Source: Bacillota bacterium
GTDB taxonomy: Bacteria; Bacillota; Sulfobacillia; JAIMAT01
Assembly: GCA_029960955.1 (NCBI GenBank)
Contig: JASBVS010000028.1
Coordinates: 1-64,000, forward strand
Direction: 5' to 3'
Length of the DNA stretch: 64,000 nt
The notes beneath the pieces are model-generated. The model was not told where the DNA came from and searched no databases. It saw nothing but the letters and a program-made list of their open reading frames with translations. How positions within the stretch are numbered: the first letter of the stretch is position 1; every line of letters starts with the position of its first letter. This document shows positions 21,424-30,374 of the stretch, piece by piece. Made by a program: the position numbers and the translations under genes.

Positions 21424-22224
21424 ATGGTCGATCTGGAGCCGGTGGCGGGGCTTCCTCTGCGCCTGGACGAGGCGACGGGCCGGCTGCACTTCGGTCCGGG
21501 GGTGGAGCCCGTCGCGCCGGACGTCCGGCGCCTGGAGGCGATGCGACCGGTCCTCTACGAGCCGGAAGCCGGCGGCCCGGCGGAGCTCTACTTCATGTAC
21601 CGCGGCGTGGCCCGCGCCGGCGACGCCGCGCGGATCCGGGCGGCCGGGCTCCGCTACGACGTCACCGTGCTGGTCGACGGGCGCGTGGGGCCGGAGCCGG
21701 TCAAGACCTACGGGCACTACCATCCGGTGCGGCCGGGCGGCCGGCTGGCCTACCCGGAGGTCTACCAGGTGCTCTGCGGCCGCGCGCACTTCCTTCTGCA
21801 GAAGCGGGGCGCCGGCGAGGCGGAGCTGGAGGACGTGATCATCGTCGACGCCGGCCCGGGCGACATCGTCGTCATGCCGCCCGGCTACGGCCACGTGACC
21901 ATCAATCCGGGTCCCGGCGCGCTGGCCATGGCCAACTGGGTGGACGCCTCCTTCGCCTCGGAGTACGAGCCCTACACCCGCACGCGCGGGGGCGCCTACT
22001 ACGAGCTGGAGAGGGACGGCGAGACGGAGTGGGTGGAGAACCCGCGCTACGCCCGCCTTCCCGATCCGCGAGCCCTGCCGCCGGGGGAGCTGGAGGCGCT
22101 GGGCCTCGAGCAGGGCCGGCCCATGTACCCGGCGGGGGCGGCGGAGCCCGGGCGGCTGGCCTGGCTGAGCCGGCCCGACAGCCGCGGCGAGGCGCTCCTG
22201 GCGCTCAGCCGCGCAACGGAGTGA
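21424..22224 (+). CDS. Cupin-type glucose-6-phosphate isomerase
   Basis: Interconverts glucose-6-P and fructose-6-P with a metal-binding cupin fold unrelated to the usual bacterial Pgi. 266 residues. The metal site is visible as KTYGHYHPV (two His), YPEVYQVLCG (Glu) and, about 40 residues later, PPGYGHVTIN (third His). This is the motif order of the archaeal enzymes from Pyrococcus and Thermococcus. The C-terminal ~70 residues extend beyond the archaeal length. It is inserted between the tsaC and ywlE orthologues, which are adjacent in Bacillus. Confidence 0.85.
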   Translation: MVDLEPVAGLPLRLDEATGRLHFGPGVEPVAPDVRRLEAMRPVLYEPEAGGPAELYFMYRGVARAGDAARIRAAGLRYDVTVLVDGRVGPEPVKTYGHYHPVRPGGRLAYPEVYQVLCGRAHFLLQKRGAGEAELEDVIIVDAGPGDIVVMPPGYGHVTINPGPGALAMANWVDASFASEYEPYTRTRGGAYYELERDGETEWVENPRYARLPDPRALPPGELEALGLEQGRPMYPAGAAEPGRLAWLSRPDSRGEALLALSRATE

Positions 22225-22225
22225 G

Positions 22226-22762
22226 ATGGCGACGACGCATCCTCGCGGGGAGGCGCCCCTGCGCCTGCTCCTCCTCTGCGACGGCAACACCTGCCGGAGC
22301 CCCATGGCCGAGGCGCTGGTCCGCCTCCGCTCGGCCGGGATGGCCGGCATGGGGGTGGAGGTGCGCTCGGCGGGCCTCTACGCGGTGGAGGGGGCTCCGG
22401 CGGCGCGCATGGCGCGCGAGGCGCTGCCCGAGGCCCGGGAGGAGCTGGAGCGCCACCGTTCCCGGCCGGTGGACGCGGGGCTGGCGGCCTGGGCCGACCT
22501 GGTGCTGACCATGACGCGGCGACAGCGGGACGAGTTCCGCCGCCGCTTCCCGGAGGCGGCGGAGCGGTGCCTGGTGCTGGCCGAGTACGCCACGCCGGAC
22601 GGCTGGCGCGCCGCGGAGGAAGAGGGCGTGACGGAGACGCTGGAGGTGGCCGACCCGGTCGGATCCGACGCCGCCGGCTACCGGGCGGTCGCCGACCAGC
22701 TGCGGCGGCTGGTCGACCGCCTGCTGGAACGCTGGCTTCGCGAGAGGGGGAGCGGCGGATGA
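22226..22762 (+). CDS. Low-molecular-weight protein (arginine/tyrosine) phosphatase, YwlE-like
   Basis: 178 residues. The P-loop is LLLLCDGNTCRSPMAEAL (CX5R with nucleophile Cys and Arg) and the general acid lies in VADPVGSD. In YwlE of Bacillus the residue before CRSP is Thr, which favours phosphoarginine over phosphotyrosine. Here that position is also Thr (GNTCRSP), so an arginine phosphatase is likely. The position beside tsaC and rpiB also matches ywlE. ATGA overlap with rpiB. Confidence 0.88.
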   Translation: MATTHPRGEAPLRLLLLCDGNTCRSPMAEALVRLRSAGMAGMGVEVRSAGLYAVEGAPAARMAREALPEAREELERHRSRPVDAGLAAWADLVLTMTRRQRDEFRRRFPEAAERCLVLAEYATPDGWRAAEEEGVTETLEVADPVGSDAAGYRAVADQLRRLVDRLLERWLRERGSGG

Positions 22763-23211
22763 GAGTGGCCCTGGGCGCCGATCACGGCGGCTTCCGCCTC
22801 AAGCAGGCGATCCGGACCTGGCTGGAGCAGGCGGGTCACGAGGTGCTCGACTTCGGCACCGACTCGGAGGAAGCGTGCGACTACCCCGACGTCGCTCGCC
22901 CGGCGGCGGAGGCGGTGGCGCGCGGCGAGGCGGAGCGCGCGATCCTGGTCTGCGGCACGGGCATCGGCATGAGCATCACGGCCAACAAGGTGCCCGGCGT
23001 GCGCGCGGCCCTCTGCCACGACGCCTACACGGCCCGCCTGGCCCGGGAGCACAACGACGCCAACGTCCTCTGCCTGGGCGGGCGCGTGCTGGGGCCCGGC
23101 GTGGCGCAGGAGGTCGTGGAGATCTGGATGTCCACGGCCTTCGCGGGCGGGCGCCACGCCCGTCGCGTCGCCAAGGTGGACGAGCTGGACGCCGGCCGGG
23201 AGGCGCGCTGA
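22759..23211 (+). CDS. rpiB: Ribose-5-phosphate isomerase B
   Basis: 150 residues; pentose phosphate pathway. The N-terminus MRVALGADHGGFRLK, the active-site Cys in ILVCGTGIGMSITANK and HDAYTARLAREHNDANVLCLG match RpiB/LacAB. The ATG overlaps the ywlE stop codon by 4 bases. The same gene order occurs in B. subtilis (ywlE-ywlF). Confidence 0.94.
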   Translation: MRVALGADHGGFRLKQAIRTWLEQAGHEVLDFGTDSEEACDYPDVARPAAEAVARGEAERAILVCGTGIGMSITANKVPGVRAALCHDAYTARLAREHNDANVLCLGGRVLGPGVAQEVVEIWMSTAFAGGRHARRVAKVDELDAGREAR

Positions 23212-23212
23212 G

Positions 23213-23548
23213 ATGGAGACGAAGACCATCGCCCTGCCGCGGTTGAACAACCTCCGTCCCACGCTGGAGTCGACCGCGCTCAAGCTGATGGAGGAAGCGG
23301 GCGAGCTGAGCCAGGCGATCGGCAAGTTCCGCGCGCTGAGCGGCGAGCGGGAGCGCCACGACGCGGCGGAGATCGCCAGCGCGATCAGCGAGGAGCTGCT
23401 CGACGTGGCGCAGACGGCGGTCACCATGATGTTCGTCCTCGAGGACGAGATGGGCGTCGACATCGACCGGTCGCTGGCGCGCCACGTGGAGAAGCTGATC
23501 CGCAAGGGCTACCTTCGCCTGGATGATCCTCCAACAGCCCGAACCTGA
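23213..23548 (+). CDS. MazG-like nucleotide pyrophosphohydrolase domain protein
   Basis: 111 residues, all-alpha. LKLMEEAGELSQAIGKFRAL carries the ExxE metal-binding pair and EELLDVAQTAV the ExxD pair of the MazG fold. This gives a single-domain house-cleaning NTP pyrophosphatase. Substrate not deducible. Starts 2 bases after rpiB, with GGGAGG upstream, so co-translated with it. Confidence 0.82.
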   Translation: METKTIALPRLNNLRPTLESTALKLMEEAGELSQAIGKFRALSGERERHDAAEIASAISEELLDVAQTAVTMMFVLEDEMGVDIDRSLARHVEKLIRKGYLRLDDPPTART

Positions 23549-23572
23549 CGGCGGCCCCACGGCTGGGCTAGA

Positions 23573-24748
23573 ATGGGCCGTGTGCCGGAGGTGCGAGCCG
23601 TGCCGCTCCGCGAGCTGTTGAACCAGCCCTTCTGGGTCGTCCTCTTCCTGGCGTTCGCCATCAGCCTGGGCGCGACGCCGCTGATGCGCCGTCTCGCACT
23701 GGCGGCGGGCGCCCTCGACCGGCCCAACCGGCGGAGCGTCCACACGCGGCCCGTCCCCTACCTGGGGGGCCTGGCGATCGGCCTCGCCGTCATTCTCTCC
23801 CTGGCGGCCGCGGGCCATGCGGAGGACCCGCTCTTCCGCGGCTTCCTGGCCGGGGGACTGCTCATCCTCCTGGTGGGGCTGGCCGACGACGTCTACCGCA
23901 TGCCGGCCTGGCTGAAGCTCCTCTGCCAGGTGGCGGTGGCGCTGGTCACCGTCGTCTGGGGCGGACTCCGCATCACGTACCTGAAGGACCCCTTCGCCGG
24001 CACCTTCTGGCACCTCGGCTGGTGGGGCGCCCCGCTCACGGTCATCTGGCTGGTGGCGGTGATGAACGTGATCAACCTGGCCGACGGCCTGGACGGGCTG
24101 GCGGCCGGCATCACCGCGATCGTGGCGGGGACCATGCTGCTCGGCGCCATGCAGTCGGGGCAGGGTCCGGTCGCGATGATCGGCGCGGCGGCGCTGATGG
24201 GCGCCACGCTGGGCTTCCTTCCTTACAACTTTCCGCCCGCGAAGATCTTCATGGGCGACGCGGGGGCGCTCTTCCTCGGTTTCACGCTGGCCACCACGGC
24301 CATCCAGGGCATGGCGAAGGGCGCGGCCGCGGTGGCGCTGGCCGTCCCGGCGCTGGCGCTGGGCGTGCCCATCCTGGACACGGCCTTCGCCATCGTGCGG
24401 CGGGCGCGCAACCACCAGTCCATCGGCACCGCCGACCGCGACCACCTGCACCACCGGCTCCTGGCCATGGGGCTGAGCCAGCGGGAGGCGGTCCTCCTCA
24501 TCTACATGGTGACCGGCTGGCTGGGCGTGGGCGCCATCGCCATCAGCGAGGCGAGCATCTGGGTGGGCTTCTTCATCTTCGCCTTCCTGGCGCTCTCGCT
24601 GGTCTACGCGGCGCGGACCTTCGGCCTGCTGGAGACGACGGCGCGCGACGACGCCGCCAAGCGGGCGCCGGGCGCAGCGACCGGGCGGGCCCGGAGCAGG
24701 GCGGAGACCGGGGCGGGGACGCCGCCCAACCAGCAGGCGGGGCTCTGA
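23573..24748 (+). CDS. Undecaprenyl-phosphate GlcNAc-1-phosphate transferase (TagO/WecA type)
   Basis: Starts assembly of wall teichoic acid or other surface glycans by moving GlcNAc-1-P onto undecaprenyl phosphate. 391 residues, about ten membrane helices. Hallmarks: VINLADGLDGLAAG, NFPPAKIFMGDAGALFLGF and the HIHH-like DRDHLHHRLL. The C-terminal ~35 residues are charged and low-complexity. Paired with the UDP-GlcNAc 2-epimerase gene downstream. A later start at GTG 23579 is possible. Confidence 0.9.
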   Translation: MGRVPEVRAVPLRELLNQPFWVVLFLAFAISLGATPLMRRLALAAGALDRPNRRSVHTRPVPYLGGLAIGLAVILSLAAAGHAEDPLFRGFLAGGLLILLVGLADDVYRMPAWLKLLCQVAVALVTVVWGGLRITYLKDPFAGTFWHLGWWGAPLTVIWLVAVMNVINLADGLDGLAAGITAIVAGTMLLGAMQSGQGPVAMIGAAALMGATLGFLPYNFPPAKIFMGDAGALFLGFTLATTAIQGMAKGAAAVALAVPALALGVPILDTAFAIVRRARNHQSIGTADRDHLHHRLLAMGLSQREAVLLIYMVTGWLGVGAIAISEASIWVGFFIFAFLALSLVYAARTFGLLETTARDDAAKRAPGAATGRARSRAETGAGTPPNQQAGL

Positions 24749-24750
24749 GA

Positions 24751-25938
24751 TTGAGCGCGGTGCCGGCCGGGAGGAAGCGCTCGCTCCCGCGCGTCGTCTG
24801 CATCTTCGGCACGCGGCCCGAGGCCATCAAGATGGCGCCGGTCGTGCGGGCGCTGAAGGCGCGCCGGAACCTCGACGTGCGCGTCGTCCTGACGGCGCAG
24901 CACCGGGAGCTGCTCGACCAGGTGATGGAGCAGTTCGGGCTGGCGGCCGACGCCGACCTGGACCTGATGCGCCCCGGGCAGCCGCTGGAGGAGCTGACCG
25001 CCCGCGCCCTGCTGGCGCTGCACGCCGAGCTCGGCCGCTGGTCGCCCGACCTCGTGCTGGTCCACGGCGACACCACGACCACCCTGGCCGGCGCGCTGGC
25101 GGCCTTCTACCGGCAGATCCCCGTGGGGCACGTGGAGGCGGGGCTGCGCAGCTTCCGCCTCGACGCCCCCTTCCCCGAGGAAGCCAACCGCCTCCTCACC
25201 GACCACCTCTGCGCGCTCCACTTCCCGCCCACCCCGCGCGCCAAGGAGAACCTGCTGCGCGAGGGGATCCCGCCCGACGGGATCCTGGTCACGGGGAACA
25301 CCGCCATCGACGCGCTCCTCTGGACGGTGGAGCACCCCGACCCGGGCGACGTCCGGGCGGCGGAGGCGCTCGTGGCGGGCTGGAAGGGGCGGCTGGTCCT
25401 GGCCGAGACGCACCGGCGCGAGAGCTGGGACGGCGCCATCGAGGAGGTGGCGCGGGCCGTGGCCGACTCGGCGCAGGCCCACCCGGACGTGCTGGTGCTC
25501 TACTCCGTCCACCCCAATCCCGTCGTCCAGGAAGCGGTGCGGAAGGCGGCGGCCGGCCGGGAGCGCGTCCGCCTGATCGAGCCGCAGCCGTACGGGATCT
25601 GGGCGCAGCTGATGCTGCGCGCCCACCTCATCGTCACCGACTCCGGCGGCATCCAGGAGGAAGCCCCCTCGCTCCACACCCCCGTGGTGCTGGCGCGGCA
25701 GGTGAGCGAGCGCCCGGAGGGCGTGGAGGCCGGCACGGTCCACCTGGCCGGCAACGGCTACGAGGGCATCCGCCACGCCCTCGACCGCCTGCTGGCCGAC
25801 CCGGACGCCTGGCGGCGCTCGGCCGAGGCGCCCAACCCCTTCGGCGACGGCCGCGCGGCCGAGCGGATCGCCCGGGCCGTGCAATGGAAGCTGGCGGGCG
25901 AGGAGGTGGCGAGGCCGGAAGAGTTTCAGCCCCGCTGA
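24751..25938 (+). CDS. wecB: UDP-N-acetylglucosamine 2-epimerase (non-hydrolysing)
   Basis: Makes UDP-ManNAc, a precursor for teichoic acid linkage units or polysaccharides. About 395 residues. The N-terminus is VVCIFGTRPEAIKMAPV. The active site contains VHGDTTTTLAGALAAFY, HVEAGLRSF and ETHRRESWDGAI, and the C-terminal domain TDSGGIQEEAP. The TTG at 24751 is taken as start; GTG 24760 is an alternative. Together with the upstream transferase it forms the surface-glycan end of the operon. In many Bacillota the atp operon follows directly; here six other genes intervene. Confidence 0.92.
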   Translation: MSAVPAGRKRSLPRVVCIFGTRPEAIKMAPVVRALKARRNLDVRVVLTAQHRELLDQVMEQFGLAADADLDLMRPGQPLEELTARALLALHAELGRWSPDLVLVHGDTTTTLAGALAAFYRQIPVGHVEAGLRSFRLDAPFPEEANRLLTDHLCALHFPPTPRAKENLLREGIPPDGILVTGNTAIDALLWTVEHPDPGDVRAAEALVAGWKGRLVLAETHRRESWDGAIEEVARAVADSAQAHPDVLVLYSVHPNPVVQEAVRKAAAGRERVRLIEPQPYGIWAQLMLRAHLIVTDSGGIQEEAPSLHTPVVLARQVSERPEGVEAGTVHLAGNGYEGIRHALDRLLADPDAWRRSAEAPNPFGDGRAAERIARAVQWKLAGEEVARPEEFQPR

Positions 25939-25954
25939 ACGCCGCGCCCCGCCC

Positions 25955-25980
25955 GTAACCCTTCCGCCTCCCGTTTCGTC
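25955..25980 (+). promoter_or_regulatory. ECF-type promoter candidate before the ABC/sigma operon
   Basis: GTAAC at 25955-25959 and CGTC at 25977-25980 with a 17-bp spacer resemble promoters used by ECF sigma factors (AAC at -35, CGT at -10). It lies 57 bases before the first gene of an operon that encodes its own ECF sigma factor, which suggests autoregulation. Short motifs, so the match could be chance. Confidence 0.42.
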
Positions 25981-26036
25981 GTAAAGGGCGAAGCGACAGG
26001 CTGCGAGGCCGTGAGGCCGGTCCGGGAGGCGGGGGC

Positions 26037-26912
26037 GTGATCGAGATCCGCGGTCTCTCCAGGCGGTACGGGAGGCGCTGGGCGCTCAAGGGGCTGGACC
26101 TGACCGTCGAGGCCGGCATGTTCGGCCTCCTGGGGCCCAACGGTGCCGGCAAGACGACCCTCATGAGGATCCTGGCCACCCTGCTGCCGCCGACGTCGGG
26201 CGACGCCCTGGTGGAAGGGGTGCCGCTGCGCAGTCGCCCCGACGAGATCCGCAAGCTCATCGGCTACCTGCCGCAGCTCTTCCAGGTCTACCCGCAGATG
26301 ACCGGCGGGGAGTTCCTGGAGTACGTCGCCCTGATGAAGGGCGTCGACGACCCGCGCGCCCGGCGGCGGTCGGTCGAGGAGGTCGTGGAGCAGGTCCACC
26401 TGGGGGAGTGGATCGACCGGAAGGCCGGGACCTACTCCGGGGGGACGCGGCGGCGGCTGGGGATCGCCCAGGCGCTGATCGGCGATCCGCGCGTCCTCAT
26501 CGTCGACGAGCCGACGGCGGGGCTCGACCCGGAGGAGCGGGTGCGCTTCCGCAACCTTCTCGCCACCTTGAGCCTGCGCAAGACGGTCCTCCTCTCGACC
26601 CACATCGTCAGCGACATCGAGAGCAGCTGCCGCCGGGTGGCGGTGCTCGACCGGGGCGAGCTGGCCATGGCGGGGACGACCGCCGAGCTGGCGGACCGCG
26701 CGCGCGGGAAGGTGTGGGAGGTCCGCCTGGCGGAGAGCGAGCTTCCGGAGGCCGCTTCCTGGCAGCTGGTGGCCACCCGCCAGGAAGGGAGCGAGGTGGT
26801 CTGCCGGGTGATCGCCGCCGAACGGCCCGCGCCGGAGGCGAAACCGCTGGAGCCCACCCTGGAGGACGGCTATCTGGCACTCCTCCGCGCGCGGGGAGGC
26901 GAGCCCGCTTGA
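26037..26912 (+). CDS. ABC transporter ATP-binding protein (operon gene 1)
   Basis: 291 residues. Walker A is GPNGAGKTT, the signature YSGGTRRRLGIAQAL and Walker B VLIVDEPTAGLDP, with the H-loop in LLSTHIVSDIE. The C-terminal ~80 residues form an accessory domain common in exporters of the CcmA/YhcG type. GTG start. Its stop codon overlaps the TTG start of the next gene, so it probably energises that permease. The substrate is unknown. Confidence 0.9.
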   Translation: MIEIRGLSRRYGRRWALKGLDLTVEAGMFGLLGPNGAGKTTLMRILATLLPPTSGDALVEGVPLRSRPDEIRKLIGYLPQLFQVYPQMTGGEFLEYVALMKGVDDPRARRRSVEEVVEQVHLGEWIDRKAGTYSGGTRRRLGIAQALIGDPRVLIVDEPTAGLDPEERVRFRNLLATLSLRKTVLLSTHIVSDIESSCRRVAVLDRGELAMAGTTAELADRARGKVWEVRLAESELPEAASWQLVATRQEGSEVVCRVIAAERPAPEAKPLEPTLEDGYLALLRARGGEPA

Positions 26913-29053
26913 GGAAGTGGCTTCGCCTCTGGGAGCAGGAGTGCGGCTGGCTCTGGCGGAACCCGGTTCTCCTCCTTCTCCCGCCGCTCTACGGCTTTCT
27001 GCTCTTCCTCCGCCTCGCGCGACTCGGCCCGCCCTCCTCGGAGGACCTGTACTCGGCCGTCTTCGACTTCCACGGGACGATGGAGACGCTCAGCCTCGGC
27101 CTGGCCATCTGGCTCGGCCTGGCTCTCCTGCGCCGGGACGTCCTCCGGCAGGGGTACGAGTGGCTGGGAACGCTGCCCGTCTCGCGGGTCGCCCTGGTCA
27201 CCGCCAAGTACGCCGCCGGCTTCGCCTATCTCTCGCAGTTCGCCCTGCTGGCGGCCGCCGTCTTCGCCGGCTTCGCCGTCCGGCGCGGCCTGCCGGGGGA
27301 TCTCCTCCTGCGCCACCTCGGCTTCTTCGCGCTTCAGGACGAGTGGTCGTACGGGGTGACGCTGGCGCTGGGGATGGTGCTGGCCCTGCTGATCCCCGGC
27401 CGGCTCGCCTATCTGGTCGCTTTCTGCGCCTGGATCTTCGGGACGTACTTTCTCCAGCACTTCGTCATCGCGCGGTACCACTGGTACTTCCTGGACACGT
27501 TCCTCCTCGACCCGCTCCTCGGGGACCGCATCCTCGCCATCGAGGCGTGGGGGTACTCCCTCCTTTCCCGGGACCTCTTCCTCTCGCGGATCTTCGTCGC
27601 GGCCTTCACGCTCTGGCTCCTCGCCTGCACGACGGCGCTGCTGATGTTCCGCTGGCCGGCGGCGGCGCGGAGGAAGGCGGTGCTCGCGGCGGCCGCGGCC
27701 CTCGCCCTGGCGGCGGTCGCCTACGTGCCCTACGGGCTGCTCTGGCAGGAGCGCTACCGGATCGAGGCCTCCGCCCTGCGGGCCGACGGGGGCGACCCCG
27801 AGAAGCGCGCTCCCGCCGTCCAGTTCCCGGTGGAGGCCTACCGGATCACCCTGGCCCGCGGCCCGAACGACGTGCTGAGCGGCACCGCCGAGCTGACGCT
27901 GCCCGCCTCCGGCCTGCCGCGGGGCGGCCCGGTCACCTTCACGCTCAACCGGCTCCTCACCGTCACCCGCGTGCAGGTCGACGGGAAGCCCGTACCCTGG
28001 GAGCGGAGCGGCGATCACCTCTTCCTGGCGCGTTCGAGCCTTCCCGCACGCGCCGGCACCGTGACGGTGCGGGTGGAGTACCGGGGCCGGCTCTTCGACT
28101 GGCTTTCGATGCCCTCGTCCCAAAGGCTGGCCGCCTTCGTGCAGGGAGGCGACGTCTACCTTCCGGCCAGCCAGGCGTGGTACCCGCTGCCTGGGCGCTT
28201 CTACCTGAAGAGCCTCTACCCGGGATACTGGGTGGTCAGCACGCCGGGTGGTCCGAACCTGCCGGCCATGCCGCCGGCCGCCTTCCGGCTGCTCCTCCGC
28301 GGCTTTCCCGGGCGGGTCTACGCCACCGTACCCGGCCGCCCGGGTCCGGGCCGGACGCAGATCTTCACCGCCGATCAGGTCGACGGCCTCTCGCTCTTCG
28401 GCGGCAACCTGACGGAGGTCCGCCTCGACCCCGGGGGCGAGACGGTGATCTGCAGCCCCTCCAACGTCCCGGAGGCGCGACGCTTCGTGGCGCAGGTCGA
28501 CCGGGCGCGCCGCTACTTCGCCTCCTGGCTCGACGCGCCGCGGGACCGTGCCCGCCGGGTGATCTACCTCCCGCTTCCGCCCTACGGCGCCGTGGGGGAC
28601 TACCCGTTGAGCGGCTCCTACGGCCTGAGCGGGCAGAGCCTCCTGGCCACCGAAAGCACACACCTGAACCTCGACTCCTACCGGCTGGTCGACGTGGTCC
28701 ACGCCTGGCTCTTCGGCGGCAACGATCTGCCGGGATGGGTCGTTCCCCTGCGCGGCCTTCCACCCGATCAAATTCCCCTGGCCCAGCAGATCCGGCGGGC
28801 CTTCGTTTACCTCTATTTGCGGGACGGGCTCGGCATGGCGCCGGATCAGGCCCTCAAGCTCGCGGGCACGATCGGTGACGCCGTGCGGCGTCCGATCGAC
28901 GAGGCGCTCCGGCGCGGGGAGGCCGAGCGGGTGAAGGGCGTCCTCAAGGCCTTCTACGAGCGGTACGACCTGTCGCGCGGCCTGGGCGACGGCCGCTCCC
29001 TGCCGGCCATCCCGCTCCAGGAGTGGCAGAAGGCGTGGGAGGTGAGACCGTGA
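26909..29053 (+). CDS. ABC-2-type permease fused to a degenerate M1-peptidase-like domain (operon gene 2)
   Basis: 714 residues. About residues 1-265 hold six or seven hydrophobic segments like ABC-2 permeases. The remaining ~440 residues are predicted extracytoplasmic and laid out like an M1 aminopeptidase: a beta-rich N domain (AYRITLARGPNDVLSGTAEL, VTVRVEYRGRLFD), then a helical domain with DVVHAWLFGG. In M1 enzymes that place reads HExxHxWFG. Here it is V594-D595-V-V-H598, so the first zinc His and catalytic Glu are replaced and catalysis is unlikely. The TTG at 26909 overlaps the ATPase stop and has GGGGAGGCG upstream. Confidence 0.75.
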   Translation: MRKWLRLWEQECGWLWRNPVLLLLPPLYGFLLFLRLARLGPPSSEDLYSAVFDFHGTMETLSLGLAIWLGLALLRRDVLRQGYEWLGTLPVSRVALVTAKYAAGFAYLSQFALLAAAVFAGFAVRRGLPGDLLLRHLGFFALQDEWSYGVTLALGMVLALLIPGRLAYLVAFCAWIFGTYFLQHFVIARYHWYFLDTFLLDPLLGDRILAIEAWGYSLLSRDLFLSRIFVAAFTLWLLACTTALLMFRWPAAARRKAVLAAAAALALAAVAYVPYGLLWQERYRIEASALRADGGDPEKRAPAVQFPVEAYRITLARGPNDVLSGTAELTLPASGLPRGGPVTFTLNRLLTVTRVQVDGKPVPWERSGDHLFLARSSLPARAGTVTVRVEYRGRLFDWLSMPSSQRLAAFVQGGDVYLPASQAWYPLPGRFYLKSLYPGYWVVSTPGGPNLPAMPPAAFRLLLRGFPGRVYATVPGRPGPGRTQIFTADQVDGLSLFGGNLTEVRLDPGGETVICSPSNVPEARRFVAQVDRARRYFASWLDAPRDRARRVIYLPLPPYGAVGDYPLSGSYGLSGQSLLATESTHLNLDSYRLVDVVHAWLFGGNDLPGWVVPLRGLPPDQIPLAQQIRRAFVYLYLRDGLGMAPDQALKLAGTIGDAVRRPIDEALRRGEAERVKGVLKAFYERYDLSRGLGDGRSLPAIPLQEWQKAWEVRP

Positions 29054-29742
29054 GGCTCTGGCTGGCGGAGTGGAGGGCTCTCCGCTCGGGCATGTTCGCC
29101 ATCATGGCCGTCTACGGCGGCCTGCTCGTCACCTATCTCCTTCTGGCCCCGCGGCCGCCGTCCGTCGCCCTTTACAATGAAGTGGCCATGGCGCCGCTCG
29201 CGGTCATGGCGGTGGGCGTCCTCTTCCACCGCGACCTCGCCGGCAATCAGATGGAGCTCTTCGCCAGCTACCCGCTGTCGCTGGCGGCGATGATCGTGCG
29301 AAAGTGGGCCAGCGCCCTGGGGTTGGTGCTCGCCTTCCACCTGCTCTGGAGCCGGGTCTATCTCTGGCGGTTCAGGGAGATCGTCGCCCCCCTCTATTCG
29401 TGGAGCGGCCGGGCGTGGGCGTGGAAGCCGGCCTCCGAGCTCTCCCTCCTGGCTCTGGCCCTCCCCGAGTACATGGCGGTCGCGGGGCTGACGCTCCTCG
29501 TCACCATCGTGGCCAAGCGCGTGGACGTCGGGCTTCTCGCGGGCTTCGCCCTCTTCTTGCTGGAGAGCCTGAACGCGGGCAGCGGGGCCTCGGGAGCCGG
29601 CGCCCTCTTCACCATGAACCTCCCGGCTCAGGCGCTGCTTCCGAACCGCATTCTCTGGACGGGAGCCGGTCTCGCCGCGCTTGCGCTGGCTGCGCTCTGG
29701 ACCGAGCGGCGCACCCGCTGGATCGAGGAGGGAGGCGAGTGA
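29050..29742 (+). CDS. Integral membrane protein, likely second ABC permease subunit (operon gene 3)
   Basis: 230 residues with about six hydrophobic segments, starting MRLWLAEWRALRSGMFAIMA. The opening RxWxxEW resembles the start of the preceding permease (RKWLRLWEQE), which suggests a related ABC-2 fold. GTG overlaps the upstream stop by 4 bases and the stop overlaps the sigma factor ATG by 1 base. No specific family recognised. Role as permease partner is inferred from context. Confidence 0.6.
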   Translation: MRLWLAEWRALRSGMFAIMAVYGGLLVTYLLLAPRPPSVALYNEVAMAPLAVMAVGVLFHRDLAGNQMELFASYPLSLAAMIVRKWASALGLVLAFHLLWSRVYLWRFREIVAPLYSWSGRAWAWKPASELSLLALALPEYMAVAGLTLLVTIVAKRVDVGLLAGFALFLLESLNAGSGASGAGALFTMNLPAQALLPNRILWTGAGLAALALAALWTERRTRWIEEGGE

Positions 29743-30374
29743 TGCCCAGCGACGAGGATCTGGCGCGGGCCTTCGCCCGCGGCGAGGACGGCGCCTTCGA
29801 GGCGCTCGTCTACCGCTACCACCGCGCGCTCTCGGCCTACTTCCAGCGCCAGCTGGGCGGGGAGGAGGGGGTGGAGGACCTGGTCCAGGAGACCTTCCTC
29901 CGCTTCGTCCGCCAGGTGCGGGAGCGCGGGGTGCCGGACCGGGTCCGGCCATGGCTCTACCGGGTGGCGACGAACCTCTGCCGCGACCGCTGGAGGACGG
30001 CGGCGCGCCGCCATGAGCGGGGCGAGGAGCCGCCCGATGGCTGGTCGGAGCGGGCGGAGGCGCGCCCCTCGGTGGCCGAGATCAGCGACCGCCTGCAGGC
30101 GCGGGCGGCGATCGTCCAGGCCCTGCGGGAGCTGTCCGAGCGGCAGCGGCAGATGGTGATCCTGCGCTTCTACCACGACTTGACCTATCGCGAGATCGCC
30201 GGCGTCCTCGACCTGCCCGAGGGGACGGTCAAGGCCTCGCTCTTCCGCGCGCTCGGGCGGCTTCGCGAGCGCATGGACGGCCCCGGCGGGCGCGCGCGCT
30301 CGCAAGCCCCCGACGAGGCGCCGGATGCCTCGCTCCCCAAGAGAGGGGGTCACCTCGCCCATGGAGAGATCTGA
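29742..30374 (+). CDS. ECF-type RNA polymerase sigma factor (operon gene 4)
   Basis: 210 residues. Sigma region 2 spans about 10-85 (EDLVQETFLRFVRQVRERG, then RPWLYRVATNLCRDRWR). Region 4 spans about 115-175 (LSERQRQMVILRFYHDLTYR, then EIAGVLDLPEGTVKASLFRA). There is no region 1 or 3, as in ECF factors. A ~30-residue polar tail follows. ATG overlaps the upstream stop. The next gene overlaps its 3' end by 14 bases and is the candidate membrane regulator. It may act on the promoter-like site at 25955. Confidence 0.9.
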   Translation: MPSDEDLARAFARGEDGAFEALVYRYHRALSAYFQRQLGGEEGVEDLVQETFLRFVRQVRERGVPDRVRPWLYRVATNLCRDRWRTAARRHERGEEPPDGWSERAEARPSVAEISDRLQARAAIVQALRELSERQRQMVILRFYHDLTYREIAGVLDLPEGTVKASLFRALGRLRERMDGPGGRARSQAPDEAPDASLPKRGGHLAHGEI

